DNA of 31,720 bases from a virus. This document shows, piece after piece, positions 1 through 9,600 of the stretch (positions are counted from its first letter, which is position 1; the number at the start of each line of letters is the position of its first letter). Under the pieces are notes generated by a model that saw only the letters and a program-made list of their open reading frames with translations, made no database searches and was not told the DNA's origin. The position numbers and the translations under genes were made by a program. The stretch covers positions 1-31,720 of IMG/VR virus record IMGVR_UViG_3300036770_003505; one strand, given 5' to 3'.

Positions 1-108
1 GTGATGGTGTTAGTAGGTGTGATGGTGTTAGTAGGTGTGATGGTGTTAGTAGGTGTGATGGTGTTAGTAGGTGTGATGGTGTTAGTAGGTGTGATGGTGT
101 TAGTAGGT
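1..108. repeat. Six perfect 18-bp tandem repeats
   Basis: The unit gtgatggtgttagtaggt occurs six times without a mismatch from base 1 to 108, then degenerates into related 18-mers up to about 1015. On the minus strand each unit encodes TPTNTI. The array touches the left window edge, so its full length is unknown. Perfect identity suggests recent expansion, or possibly collapse or expansion during assembly. Confidence 0.95.
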
Positions 109-1238
109 GTAATTGTGTTAGTAGGTGTTATAGTTTGAGTTGGAGTTTCTGTTGGCGTAACTGTATTAGTAGATGTTATAGTTTGAGTTGGTGTTTCTGT
201 TGGTGTGATTGTATTGGTAGGCGTAACTGTATTGGTAGGTGTAACTGTATTGGTTGGTGTTTCTGTTGGTGTGATTGTGTTGGTTGGTGTTACCGTATTT
301 GTTGGAGTTTCTGTTGGTGTAACTGTATTGGTAGGTGTGATTGTGGCAGTAGGTGTAACTGTATTTGTTGGTGTTTCTGTTGGTGTGATTGTGTTGGTTG
401 GTGTAATTGTGGTAGTAGGAGTTACTGTTTGAGTTGCATCCGGAGAAGCTCCTGGTGTTTTTGTAACTGAAGGCGTGATAGTGTTTGTTGGTGTTTCTGT
501 ATTTGTTGGTGTGATTGTATTAGTAGGTGTTACCGTGTTTGTTGGTGTAATTGTATTAGTAGGTGTTACCGTATTTGTTGGTGTGATCGTATTAGTAGGT
601 GTTACCGTGTTTGTTGGCGTATTGGTAGGTGTGATTGTGCTAGTAGGTGTTACTGTACTTGTAGGTGTTGCTGATATGTCCAATCCACTTGTTACAGTAA
701 CTGTTGGCGTAACTGTATTTGTTGGTGTTTCTGTTGGCGTATTACTTGGGGTTATGGTATTTGTTGGTGTGATTGTATTAGTAGGTGTTTCTGTTATAGT
801 TTGAGTTGGTGTAATAGTATTTGTTGGTGTTACCGTTGCTGTATTAGTTGGCGTTAGTGTATTGGTTGGTGTTATAGATACTGAATTTGTAATAGTTGGT
901 GTAATTGTTATTGTTGGTGTTATAGTTTGTGTTGGTGTGAGAGTTCTTGTTGGAGTAATTGTAATACTTGGTGTAACTGTATTAGTAGGTGTGCTTGTAG
1001 GTGTCACATCAGGTGCAATATTAACAATAGATGAACCTGTGATAATAAAATTATTATTATCAACAACTTTCATAATATATTCAAGGCTATTATCAATTGG
1101 CTTTGGTAAATCAAATGTTAATGTTGTTCCAGTTATTGTATCAATATAGATGCAATCATTTAAACTTGATTGACAAATATAAATATCATAAGGACTTTGC
1201 CCTGTTATACCATTAATACTAACTCTAACATTAACCAT
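1..1238 (-). CDS. Thr-Pro stalk tail-fibre protein, C-terminus beyond left edge
   Basis: The frame opens at ATG 1238 and stays open to the left edge (412 complete codons), so the C-terminus is outside the window. Residues 1 to about 72 form a small beta-rich domain beginning [20 protein letters not shown]; the Gly-x-x-Pro-(Tyr/Leu)-x-(Ile/Val)-Tyr core resembles the two domains of the protein at 10711-11262. From about residue 73 almost everything is Thr-Pro repeat ([12 protein letters not shown] and variants), broken once near 430-460 and once near 665-690. Such tracts are expected to be extended and stiff, so I infer a stalk ending in an adhesin tip off-window. It is the last visible gene of the fibre locus and has its own 141-bp leader with a TATTTATA box. 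No signal peptide or enzyme motif is visible. Confidence 0.8.
   Translation of the reverse strand, partial: MVNVRVSINGITGQSPYDIYICQSSLNDCIYIDTITGTTLTFDLPKPIDNSLEYIMKVVDNNNFIITGSSIVNIAPDVTPTSTPTNTVTPSITITPTRTLTPTQTITPTITITPTITNSVSITPTNTLTPTNTATVTPTNTITPTQTITETPTNTITPTNTITPSNTPTETPTNTVTPTVTVTSGLDISATPTSTVTPTSTITPTNTPTNTVTPTNTITPTNTVTPTNTITPTNTVTPTNTITPTNTETPTNTITPSVTKTPGASPDATQTVTPTTTITPTNTITPTETPTNTVTPTATITPTNTVTPTETPTNTVTPTNTITPTETPTNTVTPTNTVTPTNTITPTETPTQTITSTNTVTPTETPTQTITPTNTITPTNTITPTNTITPTNTITPTNTITPTNTITPTNTI
109..1015. repeat. Degenerate 18-bp-periodic Thr-Pro coding array
   Basis: Imperfect 18-bp units (and 12-bp half units where TPTETP or TPTQT occur) continue through the partial stalk gene. 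Codon phase is kept, so variation is by whole codons. Non-repeat interruptions near 430-460 and 665-690 encode short spacers (GASPDATQ and SGLDIS). Confidence 0.85.
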
Positions 1239-1379
1239 TAAACTAATCTTGATTTTCTATAAATATACTAGATGTCTATTATCCGCATAATATATTATAG
1301 CCCTAATAATAAATAGGAATAATTTTATTTTATTATATATAAAATGTTTATTTTTACAAAAAAACTTTTTAAAGACATA
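1239..1379. other. 141-bp AT-rich intergenic leader
   Basis: Gap between the gene ending at 1380 and the ATG at 1238. It holds the TATTTATA box at 1258-1265 and a weak AT-only inverted repeat around 1327-1346. No GC-rich terminator, RNA gene or small ORF was recognised. Confidence 0.6.
1258..1265 (-). promoter_or_regulatory. TATTTATA box before the partial stalk gene
   Basis: TATTTATA on the minus strand, 19 nt before ATG 1238, in the context GTATATTTATAGAAAA. It is one of six sense-oriented copies in the larger intergenic gaps. A promoter role is inferred from position and recurrence. Confidence 0.5.
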
Positions 1380-2588
1380 TTATTTGTAATAATACAAATT
1401 AACTGACCCAATAAAATTTGCATTTGCCCCCAATGGTGTTATACATAACCAAACTACATCAACATCCCCATTTATCTTTTTGCCTGGTTTGATTTCACTA
1501 AACCTAAGATTGAAATTTGTTAATGCTTGCGTTCCAGCCTCCCCAATAAAACCACCCAATACAGTTCCAGCAGTTGTTACTGTTTGTAAACTACTACCAA
1601 ATGAGGCATCAACATAAGAATCAATAGCAGTATAAGTCATTGCGCTTGAAATTATTGGATTTATCTCAATCGTCAATAAGTAGTTATCATTAGATGTATT
1701 TAATATAGAAACATTATCAACATATGGAGTAACATCACTAGCATTAGTATTCATTTTGAAACCAATAAATGGATATTTTGTTCCAACATTATCAAATGTT
1801 GTTGAATTAGTTTGTGCAATAAAACTTGTATCATTTAGCGCATTAATTGCACCTTCCATTGATACTTGTGAACAAATCTGATTAAATGAACCTGAACCCC
1901 CTACTGACCTTATCTCATATCTTATTGGTTTATTTGGTGATGACATATAAACATTGGTCAAATTATTTGTTCCTGAAAAATCTGAAAATATATAAGTAAC
2001 TCCGCTTAAATTTAAGCCAAATCTAACTCTACCAACACCTAACCATTGAAAATCAATAAATGCAAGGTTTGTCTTATCCCAGGATATGTTATTTGGGTTA
2101 AATTTTGTAATATTCCAACTTGTTGTTGCTGCGCTATAAGTTAAAGTTCCACTTTTCCATATCTGGAATGAGATAATATTTGTTTGACCATTGCTTTCCA
2201 AGAAGAAACCATCATAATTTGTGTTATATGGTGCTGTTGTTGATGATGTAAAATATCCAACTTTTTTTATTACATTTGTTTGCAATTGAAAATTGGAAAA
2301 ACTTGCTTCAAATAATTGACCTTTACCTGGTTGATAAATACCTCTTTCTAATGTTTGCCTTATAACATAATCATTATTTGATGAAACGCTCATAGTTACA
2401 TTTGCATTTGTTTGATTTAATACAGATGTTGCTGTTCCACCTGTAACTTCATCAATTTGTTTTGGCAATTTATCATAGATATGTTTTATCTGAATTAAAC
2501 TTGTTATTTCTGAAACTCTTAATCTTCCAAAAGCATCCAAATTTGGTGAATCTGCATATTCAATTTCTTTATTAAAGATAAAACTCAT
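1380..2588 (-). CDS. Virion structural protein with DAFGRLRVSE N-terminus
   Basis: About 402 residues, no assigned biochemical role. The N-terminus has the motif DAFGRLRVSE near residue 20, then a segment containing YQPGKGQLFEASF and later FIDFQWLGVGRVRFG. From memory, this set of motifs recurs in structural proteins of large marine and Bacteroidota phages, so I call it a virion protein, probably tail or fibre associated. There is no Thr-Pro stalk, signal peptide or membrane segment. The start at ATG 2588 gives an ATGA overlap with the TGA of the preceding gene; an in-frame ATG at 2600 would add four residues and a 16-nt overlap. The two genes are thus translationally coupled. It ends with TAA just before the 141-bp leader of the next gene. 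Confidence 0.75.
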   Translation of the reverse strand: MSFIFNKEIEYADSPNLDAFGRLRVSEITSLIQIKHIYDKLPKQIDEVTGGTATSVLNQTNANVTMSVSSNNDYVIRQTLERGIYQPGKGQLFEASFSNFQLQTNVIKKVGYFTSSTTAPYNTNYDGFFLESNGQTNIISFQIWKSGTLTYSAATTSWNITKFNPNNISWDKTNLAFIDFQWLGVGRVRFGLNLSGVTYIFSDFSGTNNLTNVYMSSPNKPIRYEIRSVGGSGSFNQICSQVSMEGAINALNDTSFIAQTNSTTFDNVGTKYPFIGFKMNTNASDVTPYVDNVSILNTSNDNYLLTIEINPIISSAMTYTAIDSYVDASFGSSLQTVTTAGTVLGGFIGEAGTQALTNFNLRFSEIKPGKKINGDVDVVWLCITPLGANANFIGSVNLYYYK

Positions 2589-3409
2589 ATTAAAAACCAT
2601 TTATCATTTCTTGCCATTATATTCAATGACATATTTTTTATATTCATATCTATGTAAGTATAATTATCAATCAATCCTGATGATGGTGTTATTCTTATTC
2701 GATATAAATGTGCTGTGCTTGATTCATCTTTAATTGTAATGAATTGTCCATCTCTATTTGTTGTGGATGGTAAAATTAAATCAATTATTGTTGATGCTGA
2801 CACCCCATAATATTGATAATCCCAAGTAAGAGTCTGACTTGTTGTTATACCAGTTAATGATGTTATTGTATTTGCTGAAAGTGATGGATTAAATTCAACC
2901 CATCTTGCATTATCTCTTGTTATTCCACTTATTCCTTCAATGGTTGATCCAGTCCAAGCATTTAATAACAATTGACCTTCATTTGTATTATCATATACTT
3001 GATAACCAAAATCAATATTAACAACAGAACCAACATTTAATGCATTATTAAATAATGTTTCATAATCTGGTATTTGGTATTGATAAGTCTTGTTATTCTC
3101 ATAGACATATGCAATCATTCCAAGTTTCCTTCTACCAGAAGAAATTCCATCTGAATATAAATTAACTACATTTGGAGAATTGTTTGGTGCATTATAACTA
3201 AAATCAATTGGGATTGTATTGCCTGAATATAATATTGTTCCAGTTAATCCGCTTGGTATGGTAAAATTTAAATCACTTAATTTAAAAACCTCATAAAACC
3301 CACCAACTTGGAATGAGCTAAAATTGCTTCCAGTATTTGAGTCAGTATTAACTGAATTTGGTCCAGATAATACAACTGACGATTTCGGATTTTTATAATT
3401 AAAACTCAT
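2585..3409 (-). CDS. Putative fibre protein, 274 aa
   Basis: Not assigned to a named family. It is rich in Ser, Thr, Asn and Gly with alternating hydrophobics, as expected for a beta-structured fibre protein. The C-terminal part (about residues 215-274) contains FITIKDESSTAHLYRI, then IDNYTYIDM and MSLNIMARNDKWFLI. This DGxxIxIKDES...W.LI pattern resembles C-terminal regions of phage tail-fibre proteins; that is my recollection of the pattern, not a search result. The gene begins a unit: it has its own 26-bp leader with a TATTTATA box, and its TGA stop overlaps the next ATG (ATGA). Role inferred as a fibre or fibre-attachment protein. Confidence 0.65.
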   Translation of the reverse strand: MSFNYKNPKSSVVLSGPNSVNTDSNTGSNFSSFQVGGFYEVFKLSDLNFTIPSGLTGTILYSGNTIPIDFSYNAPNNSPNVVNLYSDGISSGRRKLGMIAYVYENNKTYQYQIPDYETLFNNALNVGSVVNIDFGYQVYDNTNEGQLLLNAWTGSTIEGISGITRDNARWVEFNPSLSANTITSLTGITTSQTLTWDYQYYGVSASTIIDLILPSTTNRDGQFITIKDESSTAHLYRIRITPSSGLIDNYTYIDMNIKNMSLNIMARNDKWFLI

Positions 3410-3421
3410 TAATTAATTTAT

Positions 3422-3429
3422 TATAAATA
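3422..3429 (-). promoter_or_regulatory. TATTTATA box before the 274-aa fibre gene
   Basis: TATTTATA on the minus strand, 12 nt before ATG 3409, in the context ATATATTTATAATAAA. The whole gap is only 26 bp, so most of it is this element. Confidence 0.5.
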
Positions 3430-3435
3430 TATGCT

Positions 3436-6057
3436 TTATGAAAAACTAATAGTCCCTATTGAACCTGTTCCTCTTGTTATTTTATAATATTTAAATCCGC
3501 TTTCATCTTTCTGTAATGTTGTATTAAACGTACCATTAGTACAAGTAACTATAATTGTGTTACTTGTTGGTATTTTTATTAAGAATGCACCACTAGCCCC
3601 AGCTCCACCGCCACCAAAAGCAGCACCGCCACCACCACCAGCACAACCATTACAACCACCTGCTGCGCCATTTATACCGCCTAATCCGTTATATCCACCG
3701 CCAACACCACTACCTGATGTTGTGCCGCCTTGTGTGTCGTTCACACCACCGCCACCGCCACCGCCAGCACAATACACTGTATTATCAAATGTTGTGAAAA
3801 CTGAACCCCCACTATTTTTATTTGTTGCACTACTTCCAAGACCACCAGCACCACCACCACCAGCAAAATTTGCACTTGTAGATGCGCCATTACCACCACT
3901 AGTCCCCACACAACCTGTGGTGTTTGAACCACCGCCACCGCCACCATTATATTTACTAGTTTCACAAGGAGCATTTCCACCACCATTTCCACCTCCAAGT
4001 GCTGTATTAGATGCAAATGTTGAACTTGATGCTGCACCACCTATTGTTATATTATAATTTGTATTTAAATTTAATGATCCAGCAAAGCTAAAAAATTGGC
4101 CGCCACCTCCACCGCCACCGCCTGTGTTAGCATTACCATTACCACCATTACCCCCTCCACCTATTATGAAATATTCAACACTTATTGATGGTAATGTTGG
4201 TGTAACTGTTGGCGTAACTGTTGGAGTTGGTGTAGGTGATGGACATATGGTTGAACCTGTGATAACACCGTTAGGATTTATCCCATAACAAACACCATCA
4301 ACAACAAACTTATTAAATGTCCATTGACTTGGGCTTGTATCATTATTTGCACAAGTTGTTGGATTTTTATAATATTGAGAACCGTTTGAACCATTAAATG
4401 TTGAATATCTACCATAAACAAATGAATTATTTGACAATCTTTCACAAGCTAATGTACAATCATTTGCACCAGTATTATCAATTTTAATTCCAAATATTTG
4501 ACAATTAACCAAAGGTGTAACTGTTGGCGTTGGTGTAACTGTTGATGTAATTGTATTTGTTGGTGTAATTGTATTTGTTGGTGTAATTGTATTTGTTGGT
4601 GTAATTGTTCGTGTTGGTGTAATTGTGTTGGTTGGTGTAACTGTATTGGTTGGTGTAATTGTGTTGGTTGGTGTAATTGTGTTGGTTGGCGTAATTGTGT
4701 TGGTTGGCGTAATTGATGGTGTTCTAGTTGGAGTTCTTGTTGGTGTAACTGACGCATTTGGGGTTGGTGATGGTGGTATTGATGAACAATTAATTATATC
4801 TGTAATATAATAATTATTACTATCTTCAAATTGAGGTCTATAGAATATCTCATAAACTGTCCCCCCTGTTTGAATTACATAACATTTATTTCCTGTTTCT
4901 CTACTTGGGCAATAAATAGAAGTTTCATTTTGTGTGGCTTGATTAGCGCAATCTGATGATGCTGTTGATCCATAATATATTTTACTACCAATTGTAAAAT
5001 CAGATGAGTACCATGCTGGATTAAACCCTGTTCCACCAGATGCTTTAAAATCACAAGCATCAGTTGCGCTTGTAAAATAATTAAAAAATGGTTCTCTAAT
5101 TTCTAAATTCTTCATTAAACAAACCAATGGCGTTTGGGTTGGTGTTGTTGTATTTGTTGGAGTTAAAGTTGGTGTAACCGTTCTTGTTGGTGTTAAAGTT
5201 GGTGTTGTTGTATTTGTTGGAGTTGTCGTATTTGTTGGTGTTAAAGTGTTTGTTGGAGTTAAAGTATTTGTTGGCGTTGTTGTCACAGTATTTGTTGGAG
5301 TATTTGTTGATGTAACTGTTGGTGTTGGTGTTGGTTGAATTGTTGGACAGGTCAACAATAATGTAAAATCCCCCCCCACTGAAAAAGATGTTATGGTGAC
5401 ATAAATTTCTGATGGTGTATTTGCTGATTTATTGAACGATAGCTCATTAACACCACTATATGAACCATTTATAACTTGAGCACCATTCCAGGTTACAACA
5501 ATTTGACTTGTGTTTTCAAAATAAACTATAACATTTATATTACCAGTGTTTAAACCAACATTATAATTATAGTTATAATATGCTTTTTCACGAACAAGAT
5601 TAGTATATTCTATATCACATTGTCCCGAATAAGTGTATGTCCCAAAACTTGTTGAGGTTGGTGTATTTGTTGGAGTTATTGTTGGTGTATTTGTATTGGT
5701 TGGTGTGATTGTTTGTGATGGAGTAATGGTGTTAGTTGGGGTAATGGTGTTAGTTGGGGTCTGTGTTATGGTTGCCGTTACGCTTGGTGTTACTGTTGTA
5801 GTATTTGTTGGTGTTGGAGTTACTGTTTTTGTTGGTGATGGCGTTATCATTGGGTCATTTAATTCAAATGAACATGTTTTATTTATTGCTGAGAAATATA
5901 ATTCATATTGCCCATAATAATACGAATCATTTCTGCTATAAAAATATGGCAAAATGGCATCATTAATGGTTATTGTACCACCTGTTGATGGAAGATAAGT
6001 TATTGTTGAACTATATCCTGAATAATTTGTGCTTACAATATTTAAAACCTCTGCCAT
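3436..6057 (-). CDS. Modular tail fibre/adhesin with Thr-Pro stalks and glycine-rich end
   Basis: 873 residues, clearly modular. Residues 1-72: beta-rich head with [12 protein letters not shown]. About 73-138: Thr-Pro tract. About 139-240: beta domain starting [11 protein letters not shown]. About 240-310: Thr-Pro. About 311-425: Cys-rich module. About 429-515: Thr-Pro. About 516-606: second Cys-rich module ending [18 protein letters not shown]. Short Thr-Pro. About 625-820: glycine-rich domain with GGGGGGGG runs and scattered Cys. About 821-873: C-terminal cap. Glycine-rich ends of this kind occur in phage adhesins (T2 gp38-type polyglycine sandwich; glycine-rich fibre domains), so I infer a receptor-binding tip. 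It lies 12 bp after the 1544-aa fibre gene. There is no Gly-X-Y periodicity, so it is not collagen-like. The start ATG 6057 follows an A-rich stretch. Confidence 0.8.
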   Translation of the reverse strand: MAEVLNIVSTNYSGYSSTITYLPSTGGTITINDAILPYFYSRNDSYYYGQYELYFSAINKTCSFELNDPMITPSPTKTVTPTPTNTTTVTPSVTATITQTPTNTITPTNTITPSQTITPTNTNTPTITPTNTPTSTSFGTYTYSGQCDIEYTNLVREKAYYNYNYNVGLNTGNINVIVYFENTSQIVVTWNGAQVINGSYSGVNELSFNKSANTPSEIYVTITSFSVGGDFTLLLTCPTIQPTPTPTVTSTNTPTNTVTTTPTNTLTPTNTLTPTNTTTPTNTTTPTLTPTRTVTPTLTPTNTTTPTQTPLVCLMKNLEIREPFFNYFTSATDACDFKASGGTGFNPAWYSSDFTIGSKIYYGSTASSDCANQATQNETSIYCPSRETGNKCYVIQTGGTVYEIFYRPQFEDSNNYYITDIINCSSIPPSPTPNASVTPTRTPTRTPSITPTNTITPTNTITPTNTITPTNTVTPTNTITPTRTITPTNTITPTNTITPTNTITSTVTPTPTVTPLVNCQIFGIKIDNTGANDCTLACERLSNNSFVYGRYSTFNGSNGSQYYKNPTTCANNDTSPSQWTFNKFVVDGVCYGINPNGVITGSTICPSPTPTPTVTPTVTPTLPSISVEYFIIGGGGNGGNGNANTGGGGGGGGQFFSFAGSLNLNTNYNITIGGAASSSTFASNTALGGGNGGGNAPCETSKYNGGGGGGSNTTGCVGTSGGNGASTSANFAGGGGAGGLGSSATNKNSGGSVFTTFDNTVYCAGGGGGGGVNDTQGGTTSGSGVGGGYNGLGGINGAAGGCNGCAGGGGGAAFGGGGAGASGAFLIKIPTSNTIIVTCTNGTFNTTLQKDESGFKYYKITRGTGSIGTISFS
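4190..4765. repeat. Thr-Pro coding repeat tracts in the 873-aa fibre gene (distal)
   Basis: Two 18-bp-periodic tracts, about 4190-4240 and 4510-4765, separated by a Cys-rich module. The longer one has consecutive units ggtgtaattgtatttgtt and close variants, encoding TNTITP. Confidence 0.85.
5128..5850. repeat. Thr-Pro coding repeat tracts in the 873-aa fibre gene (proximal)
   Basis: Two tracts, about 5128-5340 and 5645-5850, flank the domain starting [11 protein letters not shown]. Units are mixed 12- and 18-mers encoding TPTNT, TPTLTP and TVTP, less regular than those of the 1544-aa gene. Confidence 0.8.
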
Positions 6058-6069
6058 TTTTTATTTATA

Positions 6070-6655
6070 TTAATCTTTTATACATCTTACTGTGTGTGCA
6101 TAGAAATAATCACCCAAAGAATCATTAATTGTTGAACCACTTGATGTATTTGAAAATGGATAATATTTTATGTTATTATTAAGCGCAACAGTGTTTGTGA
6201 ATAAGTACCCACTATTTTTAAAACTAGAATGGAATCCTGTTGATGTTGAATTACCATTTATAAAGCCCCCACCCCTTAAATCAAAATTTCCAAAAGTTTC
6301 AGCGCCAGTATTAGGGCTATTCCAATAAGTTAAACCCGATTGTTTAAGTTTACCAGCCACTGTTGAACCCCCTGCACTAGTTACCAAAGTTGTTAATTCT
6401 GTTTCACTTGGCATATGATAGCCAGTTGGGCATAATGTTGTACCAGTTATTGCAATAACATTATAAAAATAACCGTAATCTTGGGCAACATATCCACTTG
6501 TTGTTGGTATTGTATATGCGGCTGTTAATAAATTCTTATTTATTTGTGCAACTGTTTTCTGTTCAATTGGATTACCAAATCTATCTGTTGTAACTCTTAA
6601 ATTCCTTCTCATCCAAGTTTGTGACCCAATTGTTACCTCCTCTATTGGTGGTGTT
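6070..6655 (-). other. FISUMP domain at the tip of the 1544-aa fibre
   Basis: The last ~195 residues carry the family landmarks: [20 protein letters not shown]....GG...AGKLK, W.SPN.GA, and the final RCIKD. FISUMP is common in secreted Fibrobacter and Bacteroidota proteins. A second copy is the body of the protein at 18970-19884. The two coding sequences share the same final 18 bases. Confidence 0.8.
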
Positions 6656-9600
6656 GTTGATGGCGTCACTGTCCTTGTTGGAGTATTGGTAGGTGTTACT
6701 GTCCTTGTTGGAGTATTTGATGGTGTTATGGTATTAGTTGGAGTTATAGTAACCGTTGGTGTGAGTGTGTTAGTAGGTGTGAGTGTGTTAGTAGGTGTTA
6801 TTGTATTTGTAGGTGTAATAGTGTTAGTTGGTGTTATGGTGTTGGTAGGTGTAATAGTGTTAGTAGGTGTTATTGTTGGCGTAATTGTATTTGTAGGAGT
6901 TGGTGTTATTGTTGGTGTAATTGTATTTGTAGGAGTTACTGTATTACTAGGTGTAATACTATTAGTAGGTGTAATTGTATTGGTAGGACTAATTGTATTG
7001 GTAGGAGTAATTGTATTTGTTGGGGTGATAGTATTTGTAGGAGTAATAGTGTTAGTTGGTGTTATGGTTGGCGTAACTGTTGGTGTTGTTGTCTGGGTAG
7101 GAGTAGGTGTTGGTGTAGGTGGAACTACAAATCTTGTCCCCCCACTTATGGTTAATGATTCTGATGTTGCACTAACATTAGTTCCATATATTATAACACT
7201 ATCACTTAATGCTGGTGGTGCATTATTTGATTGCACATTATTCCAGCAATCAGTATAGCTATATGTTGCAGAACATGGTTCTGTGCAACTTGTATTTGTT
7301 ATTGAATATTCAGCACAAGCATTTATAATATTCCCGTTGACATCACATGGAGGGTAAAGGGTTGTGGTTGGTGTGGGTGTAACTGTTGGTGTTTCTGTTA
7401 CTGTTGGGGTAATTGTATTGGTTGGTGTTATGGTATTTGTAGGTGTTTCCGTAACTGTTGGGGTAATTGTATTGGTTGGTGTTATGGTATTTGTAGGTGT
7501 TTCCGTAACTGTTGGGGTAATTGTATTGGTTGGTGTTATGGTATTTGTAGGTGTTTCCGTAACTGTTGGGGTAATTGTATTGGTTGGTGTTATGGTATTT
7601 GTTGGCGTTTCTGTTACTGTTGGTGTTATAGTATTTGTTGGTGTTTCTGTAATTGTTGGGGTAATTGTATTGGTTGGTGTTATGGTATTTGTAGGCGTTT
7701 CCGTAACTGTTGGGGTAATTGTATTGGTTGGTGTTATAGTTGGTGTTGGTGTGATTGTATTAGTTGGTGTTGAAGTTTGATTAGATATTAGCGTTTCACT
7801 TGGCGTCACAGTATTAGTTGGGCTGATTGTGTTAGTTGGAGTGTTAGTATTTGTAGGAGTTATGGTATTAGTTGGGGTGATTGTACTAGTTGGGGTTATG
7901 GTGTTTGTAGGTGTTATAGTGTTTGTAGGTGTTATGGTGTTAGTTGGGGTGTTAGTGTTTGTAGGAGTTATAGTGTTTGTTGGCGTAATTGTTTGAGTTG
8001 GAGTTATGGTGTTAGTAGGTGTGTTAGTGTTTGTAGGTGTTATAGTGTTTGTTGGTGTAATTGTTTGAGTTGGAGTTATGGTGTTAGTAGGTGTGTTAGT
8101 GTTTGTAGGTGTTATGGTTGGCGTTGTTGTTTTTGTTTGAGTTGGGGTTTTAGTAATAGTTGGAGTTATAGTTGGGGTTTTAGTCATAGTTGGTGTAACT
8201 GTCCTTGTTGGTGTTACAGTAGTTGTTGGTGTTGGAGTTGGTGATGGGCATATTGTTGCCCCAGTTATTGTTCCAACTGAATTTGTTGAATAACAATACC
8301 CATTTCTACTAAAATTTCTACCTACCCCCCAACCACTAGTATTATTATTAATACAAGATTGGAAATCAATATAATATGTTTGTCCAAGTGATCCATCAAA
8401 TAATGTTGTTTTACCACATATTTGGGTATTTGGTTCATTACGACAAACATCATAACAACTTAATAAACCTGTTGAATCAACATAAACATCAAAACAATTA
8501 CAAGCATTCAAATCTGGAACTAATGAATTTCCCCTAAAATATATTTTGTTATTGTTATTTATTAATCTAAAATTTGTATTGCTAAATGTTGTGTAAATAT
8601 GATAGAAATCTTGAGGTATGGTAAAACCTGAATATTCAATAGTCAATGAAGCATACAACATATTCATATTAACTGGGACTAATGCTGTTGGATCACTATA
8701 TTCATTAACCCCTATATTGCTAACAAGATTTCTATTAGTATTTAAATTTGGGATAACCCAAGTGTACCAAGAATATCCTGTTGTAGTATATGCTGGAACC
8801 TCATGTGTCTTGAATAAATATGCTTGAATTGAATTCCCATACTCATCAAAACCCCCACTATTCTGACTTATCTTTGCTGTTCTAATTTGTGGTGCTGTCA
8901 CACCCCAACCAGAGAATGATAAATACCTATTAAGTTGGTCATTGAATGTGGTTGCACTTATGGATGGGCCAATCCCATTTGAAAACCCCCTAAATAAACT
9001 TCCACTCATCCATTCACTAAAATCAGCATTCAAATCAACTGGCTCAATAAATAAATAAGCATCAAGTTCTTCTGGAGTTGTTGGTGTCACAGTTGGAGTT
9101 ATGGTTGGCGTTGGTGTTTTTGTTCTTGTTGGTGTATTTGTTGGTGTTATGGTACTTGTTGGTGTTAAAGATGGAGTTCTTGTATTTGATGGTGTTATAG
9201 ATATGGTTGGGGTAATACTTGGTGTTATAGATATGGTTGGGGTTACAGTTGGTGTTGGTGTTGGTGTTGTACATTCTATCTCAATGGTTACACCAATTAA
9301 GAATTGTTCTCTGGTTATATTATCATATAATGGTGTTGTGTTTATTGAATTAAGATATATATCAAATGGACCTTTTGAATTGGATGCCGGATTTAATTGC
9401 AAAAAATACCTTGAACAAGCTGTAACACCTGTTATGGTATTCTCAACACTATTCACACATATTGGATCTGTATTTATTACAATTATTTTATATAATGGAA
9501 GATTTGTTGGTGTTATAGTAGGTGTTGGTGTTATAGTATTTGTTGGTGTTGGTGTTGGTGTAATAACAGCACAGTTATCAATTGTCCCCCCACTAAAAAT

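Noticed and set aside
205-804. Plus-strand open frames encoding VGVIVLVGV-type repeats (also 6686-7258, 7364-7780, 9101-9607)
   Set aside because: They are exact antisense readings of the Thr-Pro tracts; the 18-bp period keeps any frame without a stop open. No start signal or box lies upstream.
1-1015. Possible CRISPR array
   Set aside because: The repeats are contiguous 18-mers with no spacers and encode a clean Thr-Pro reading frame.
1327-1346. AT-only inverted repeat as terminator of the gene ending at 1380
   Set aside because: The stem is all A-T, and such repeats are expected by chance in this AT-rich gap.
3557-4057. Plus-strand proline-rich open frame of 166 codons
   Set aside because: It is the antisense of the glycine-rich end (Gly codons read as Pro/Pro-like on the other strand) inside a well-supported fibre gene.
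3600-4185. Collagen-like domain
   Set aside because: Glycines occur in runs, not in a Gly-X-Y triplet period.
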